Shown piece after piece: positions 60,613 through 64,000 of a stretch of 64,000 nucleotides of DNA (position 1 is the first letter of the stretch; every line of letters begins with the position of its first letter). This stretch comes from Mesorhizobium sp. (GTDB lineage: Bacteria; Pseudomonadota; Alphaproteobacteria; Rhizobiales; Rhizobiaceae): NCBI RefSeq assembly GCF_004963255.1, contig NZ_SUGA01000004.1, forward strand, positions 186,001-250,000. The letters run 5' to 3'. The position numbers and the translations under genes were made by a program. The notes under the pieces are model-generated. The model ran no database searches. It was not told the DNA's origin and worked only from the letters and a program-made list of their open reading frames with translations.

Positions 60613-61641
60613 ATGCGCGCATTGCAACTTATCGAGGATCGCCGTCTCGAAACGGTGGACCTGCCGCCTCCCCCGCCGCCTTCGCTCGGCGAAGTGACGC
60701 TGCGCATCAAGGCAGTAGCGCTCAACCATATCGACGTCTGGGGCTGGCGCGGCATGGCTTTTGCCAAGCGCAAGCTGCCGCTGGTCGTCGGCGCCGAAGC
60801 TTCCGGCGAGGTCGAGGCGGTCGGCCCAGGAGTCTCCAACCTGCTGCCGGGGCAGTTGGTGTCGATCTACGGCGCGCGCACCTGCGGCCTGTGCCGCGCC
60901 TGCCGCGAAGGCCGCGACAATCTCTGCGAGCACGTTTCCGGCGTCCACGGCTTCCATCTTGATGGCTTCGCCCAGGAAAAGATCAACCTGCGGGCGCGCC
61001 TGCTGGTACCCGCTCCTCCCGGCGTCACCGAGATCGGCGCGGCGGTCGCGCCCGTGACTTTCGGCACGGTCGAGCACATGCTGTTCGACAACGCCAAGCT
61101 GGAACCCGGCGAGACCATCCTCGTCCATGCCGGCGGCTCCGGCATCGGCACCGCTGCCATCCAGTTGGCCAAGAAGATGGGCTGCACGGTCATCACCACG
61201 GTCGGCTCGAACGACAAGATCGACAAGGCGAAGGCGCTCGGCGCCGACCATGTCATCAACTACCGCGAGGACCGCTTCGAGGGCGTCGTGCGCAAGCTGA
61301 CGAAGAAGAAGGGCGTCGACGTCGTCTTCGAGCATGTCGGCGCCGACACTTTCGCCGGCTCGATGCTGTCCCTGAAGCGCGGCGGGCGTCTCGTCACCTG
61401 CGGTTCGACCTCGGGCGTGTCGACCCAGGTCAACCTGATGCAGCTTTTCCAGCAGCAGCTGAAGCTGCTCGGTTCCTTCGGCTGCCGCATGGAGAACATG
61501 GCCAACGCCATGCAGAAGATGGCCGCCGGTCTTGTCGCCCCCGTCATCGATACCGAGGTGGGTTTCGACGACATCGATGCGGCACTGAAGCGCATGGAAG
61601 GCCGCGACGTCTTCGGCAAGATCATCCTGCGCGTTTCCTAA
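60613..61641 (+). CDS. Zinc-binding alcohol dehydrogenase of the acpXL cluster
   Basis: This 342-residue medium-chain dehydrogenase has a structural Cys loop CGLCRACREGRDNLCEH, the cofactor motif HAGGSGIGTAAIQLAKKMG near residue 178, and VVGAEASGEVEAVG. It is the adh gene found between fabF1XL and lpxXL in other rhizobia. It probably serves as an enoyl or keto reductase in long-chain acyl-ACP formation (inference). It lies 37 bases after fabF1XL and 20 before lpxXL. Confidence 0.86.
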   Translation: MRALQLIEDRRLETVDLPPPPPPSLGEVTLRIKAVALNHIDVWGWRGMAFAKRKLPLVVGAEASGEVEAVGPGVSNLLPGQLVSIYGARTCGLCRACREGRDNLCEHVSGVHGFHLDGFAQEKINLRARLLVPAPPGVTEIGAAVAPVTFGTVEHMLFDNAKLEPGETILVHAGGSGIGTAAIQLAKKMGCTVITTVGSNDKIDKAKALGADHVINYREDRFEGVVRKLTKKKGVDVVFEHVGADTFAGSMLSLKRGGRLVTCGSTSGVSTQVNLMQLFQQQLKLLGSFGCRMENMANAMQKMAAGLVAPVIDTEVGFDDIDAALKRMEGRDVFGKIILRVS

Positions 61642-61661
61642 CACAGTTCCAGGAAAAGCGG

Positions 61662-62654
61662 ATGGTCGGCAACGCGCTCAGGAAAGCCCGCCGGGACTTC
61701 ATGTTCCGCTACGGCCTGCGGCTGCGCCAGATGGAGCACTGGCTGGTCGCCAGGCTCGCCATGGTGTTGCTCTGGCTGCTGCGCCTGTTGCCGCCGGACA
61801 GCGCCCTCAACTTCGCCGACCGCGCCGCCCGCCGGGTCGGTCCGCTGGTCGGGCGCCACCGGGTCGCGGTCAACAATCTGCGCCTGGCCTATCCGCAGAA
61901 GAGCGACGCCGAAATCGAGGCCATCGCGCGCGACATGTGGGGCAACATGGCCCGTCTCGCGGCCGAATACATCTTCCTCGATGCATTGTTCGACTTCGAC
62001 CCGGACGCTTCGGGACCGGGCCGGGTCGAGGTTCGCGGCATCGAGCATTTCGTCGCGATCGCCGGCGAGAAGAAGCCGCACATCCTCTTCACCGGCCATC
62101 TCGGCAATTTCGAGCTGCTGCCGGTGGCCGCGGCCACGTTCGGCATGAACATCACGGCGCTGTTTCGCCCGCCGAACAATCCTTATCTTGCCGACTACAT
62201 CCATTCGACGCGCCGCTCCTCGATGGGCGCGCTGCTGCCCTCCGCCGCCGGTGCCTCCTTCGCCCTCGCCGCCATCCTGGAAAAGGGCGGCAATATCGGC
62301 GTGCTGGTCGATCAGAAATTCTCAGGCGGCGTCGAGACGACTTTCTTTGGCCGCCCGTGCCAGACCAACCCGATGCTTGGCATGCTGGCCCGCCACTACG
62401 ACTGCGATGTCTACCCCGCCCGCTGCGTCAGGCTGCCGGGCAACCGCTTTCGTCTGGAGATCGAGGACAAGCTGGCCCTGCCGCGCACCGCAGACGGCAG
62501 CGTCGATGTCGACGCCACCACCCAGCTGCTCACCGATGTGGTCGAGCGCTGGGTGCGTGAGGACCCAGGACAGTGGATGTGGTTCCACAAGCGCTGGGAA
62601 ATCAGCGGCCGCCGCCGCAAGCGCGCAAAGGCGAAGGCGGCAGCTGGCCAATAA
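61662..62654 (+). CDS. lpxXL: LpxXL lipid A acyltransferase
   Basis: This 330-residue inner-membrane enzyme of the HtrB/LpxL family transfers the very-long-chain acyl group from AcpXL to lipid A. The catalytic H-x4-E/D motif is FTGHLGNFELL (near residue 147), with FRPPNNPYLAD and VLVDQKFSGGVETTFFG following. An N-terminal hydrophobic segment (LAMVLLWLLRLLP) anchors it. The C-terminus is Lys/Ala-rich. It closes the acpXL cluster. Confidence 0.91.
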   Translation: MVGNALRKARRDFMFRYGLRLRQMEHWLVARLAMVLLWLLRLLPPDSALNFADRAARRVGPLVGRHRVAVNNLRLAYPQKSDAEIEAIARDMWGNMARLAAEYIFLDALFDFDPDASGPGRVEVRGIEHFVAIAGEKKPHILFTGHLGNFELLPVAAATFGMNITALFRPPNNPYLADYIHSTRRSSMGALLPSAAGASFALAAILEKGGNIGVLVDQKFSGGVETTFFGRPCQTNPMLGMLARHYDCDVYPARCVRLPGNRFRLEIEDKLALPRTADGSVDVDATTQLLTDVVERWVREDPGQWMWFHKRWEISGRRRKRAKAKAAAGQ

Positions 62655-62673
62655 CTGGCCGGCATTATCGCAA

Positions 62674-63105
62674 TCAGTTGGTCACGACGATCCGCGTGTT
62701 GCCGAAGCCGGCTTCCTTGACCATCGCGTAGAAGGTCGCGGCGTTGGCCGGATGCAGGCGCACGCAGCCATGCGACGCCGGGCGCCCGAGATGTCTCACC
62801 GCTCCGGTGCCGTGAATGGCGTAGCCGCCGTGGAAGAACACGGAATACGGCATCGGCGAGTTGTCATACTTGCGCGAATACCACATCCGGGCAGTCCATT
62901 GCGGCCGGTAGCTGCCGCGCGGCGTGAAATAGCCAGGTCGCGCCGTCGACACGCTCCAGCGGTAGAGCACCTGGCCATATTTGCTGACGGTCATGGTCTG
63001 CGACGAGACGTCGATATTGGCGACCAGGTTGGCTGCCCGGCTTGCGACGGACATGCCGAACAACGCTGTCGCCAGCACGGTTGCCATGAGAACGAACTTT
63101 TTCAT
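62674..63105 (-). CDS. L,D-transpeptidase (YkuD domain)
   Basis: This 143-residue enzyme has a signal peptide (about 1-24, FGMSVASRAA) and one YkuD domain with the catalytic motif HGTGAVRHLGRPASHGCVRL (His and Cys). It cross-links peptidoglycan or anchors proteins in the periplasm. A longer frame to 63357 exists; the ATG at 63105 is the usual start. It is convergent with lpxXL by 19 bases. Rhizobial genomes carry many such small proteins. Confidence 0.88.
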   Translation of the reverse strand: MKKFVLMATVLATALFGMSVASRAANLVANIDVSSQTMTVSKYGQVLYRWSVSTARPGYFTPRGSYRPQWTARMWYSRKYDNSPMPYSVFFHGGYAIHGTGAVRHLGRPASHGCVRLHPANAATFYAMVKEAGFGNTRIVVTN

Positions 63106-63365
63106 GCGATCAAACCCCTTTGATTGCCCCTGCCATTGACGCGGTTTTTCCATCTTTTTGCCGGCAGATGCGTTAAGTACCACACACTCCTTGACGAATC
63201 CGCCAATCCAATCCGATGAATTTGAACGATTTTCCCGGCATAGTTGCCGCCTCGACACGCACCCTCTGAGGTTTAAGCCTGGCCTTGGGCCATGCCCGGA
63301 TCGTCCTGTGGCAATGAGCGACTCGTTGCTTGCAAAAGTGCTGCGTTCCTTCTTCAATCCACCGA

Positions 63366-64000
63366 ATGAGTGAACGACTTCGCATGAATGAGCGACTTCT
63401 CGGGGCGGTCGAGGACCGGGCCGACGACCTGGTTGCCCTGACCGCGGACCTGATCCGCTTCCCGACCGTCAATCCGCCCGGCGAAGCCTACCGGCCATGC
63501 GCCGAGTTCCTGGGCGCCCGCTTGAAGAAACTCGGCTTCGAAACCGAATTCATCCGCGCCGAGGGCGCGCCCGGCGACAGCGACCGCTATCCCCGCGTCA
63601 ACGTAGTCGCCCGCTTCGACGGCCGCTCGCCCGGCCCCTGCGTGCATTTCAACTCGCATATCGACGTGGTCGAGGCGGGCGACGGCTGGACCGTCGATCC
63701 CTTTGCCGGCGTGGTGAAGGACGGCAGGGTCTATGGCCGCGGCGCCTGCGACATGAAGGGCGGCCTGGCGGCCTCCATCATCGCCGTCGAAGCCTTCATG
63801 GAAGCCTATCCGGATTTCCCCGGCGCCATCGAGATCTCGGGCACGGCTGACGAGGAATCGGGCGGCTTCGGCGGCGTCGCCCATCTGGCAAGGCTCGGCT
63901 ATTTCTCCAAGCCGAAGGTCGACCACGTCATCATCCCGGAGCCCTTGAACAAGGATCGCATCTGCCTTGGCCATCGCGGCGTCTGGTGGGCCGAGATCGA
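63366..64000 (+). CDS. M20 family peptidase/deacylase (ArgE/DapE-like), 3' end outside window
   Basis: This frame is open from the ATG at 63366 (or the second ATG at 63384) to the right edge, at least 211 residues. It has the M20 N-terminal pattern RFPTVNPPGEA, the metal-ligand motif FNSHIDVVEAG, then CDMKGGLAASIIAVEAF and the catalytic Glu pair TADEESGGFGG. The family includes acetylornithine deacetylase, DapE and amidases. Substrate cannot be fixed without the C-terminus. No clear ribosome site precedes it. Confidence 0.83.
   Translation, partial: MSERLRMNERLLGAVEDRADDLVALTADLIRFPTVNPPGEAYRPCAEFLGARLKKLGFETEFIRAEGAPGDSDRYPRVNVVARFDGRSPGPCVHFNSHIDVVEAGDGWTVDPFAGVVKDGRVYGRGACDMKGGLAASIIAVEAFMEAYPDFPGAIEISGTADEESGGFGGVAHLARLGYFSKPKVDHVIIPEPLNKDRICLGHRGVWWAEI

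Overview
The window is high-GC alphaproteobacterial DNA, most likely from a Mesorhizobium-like member of the Rhizobiales (Phyllobacteriaceae). The evidence is a RirA iron regulator with its three conserved cysteines, an hmuPSTUV haem-uptake locus with TGA-N9-TCA iron-responsive operators, an acpXL/fabF/adh/lpxXL very-long-chain-fatty-acid lipid A cluster, an Lrp-controlled putA without a DNA-binding domain, and rhizobial-type intergenic palindromes. No insertion sequence, prophage, CRISPR array or rRNA gene was seen. It reads as ordinary chromosome rich in catabolic and transport genes.

Layout. 1-10169: a divergent catabolic locus. The minus strand carries RidA, hydantoinase, D-carbamoylase and an FrhB-like Fe-S flavoprotein running off the left edge. 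The plus strand carries an MFS transporter, an SDR, an epimerase, a PuuE-like deacetylase, a dihydroorotase-like amidohydrolase with an eroded metal site, and a second SDR. Together they look like uptake and ring-opening of a cyclic ureide or amide. 10262-17096: an EmrAB-type efflux pair, a secreted cupin, an AhpD-like protein behind twin palindromes, cutC-GNAT, an SRPBCC protein and an acyltransferase. 17304-21071: a form II CoxS-L-M molybdenum hydroxylase. 21330-24547: a NosP-like FIST protein, a hybrid histidine kinase and a LuxR-type response regulator.

24752-34836: fumarylpyruvate-hydrolase-like and maleylpyruvate/maleylacetoacetate-isomerase genes (aromatic ring-cleavage products), DUF4262, an alcohol dehydrogenase, a secreted orphan, a MocR/EamA divergent pair, a TetR/EamA operon, a MaoC hydratase, a phasin and a DUF445 membrane protein. 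35046-43948: the iron/haem island. rirA converges on hmuVUTS-hmuP, and hmuR, a secreted orphan, a TonB-like protein and an IsdG-type haem monooxygenase diverge from hmuP. Both rirA and the hmuP/hmuR intergenic region carry an exact TGA-N9-TCA box. 44111-48337: putA and its Lrp-type regulator.

48338-54920: a di-haem peroxidase with a YtkA-like partner, a kdgK-like kinase, galM, gabD and an AEC transporter. 55083-57497: a secreted histidine phosphatase, two overlapping tRNA-like sequences and a slipin. 57691-62654: the acpXL lipid A long-chain acyl cluster, which has no fabZ at the expected position. 62674-64000: an L,D-transpeptidase and the start of an M20 deacylase. Gene starts were chosen by homology memory and ribosome-binding sites, not by searches. 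Most other long open frames are antisense shadows with high-GC bias.
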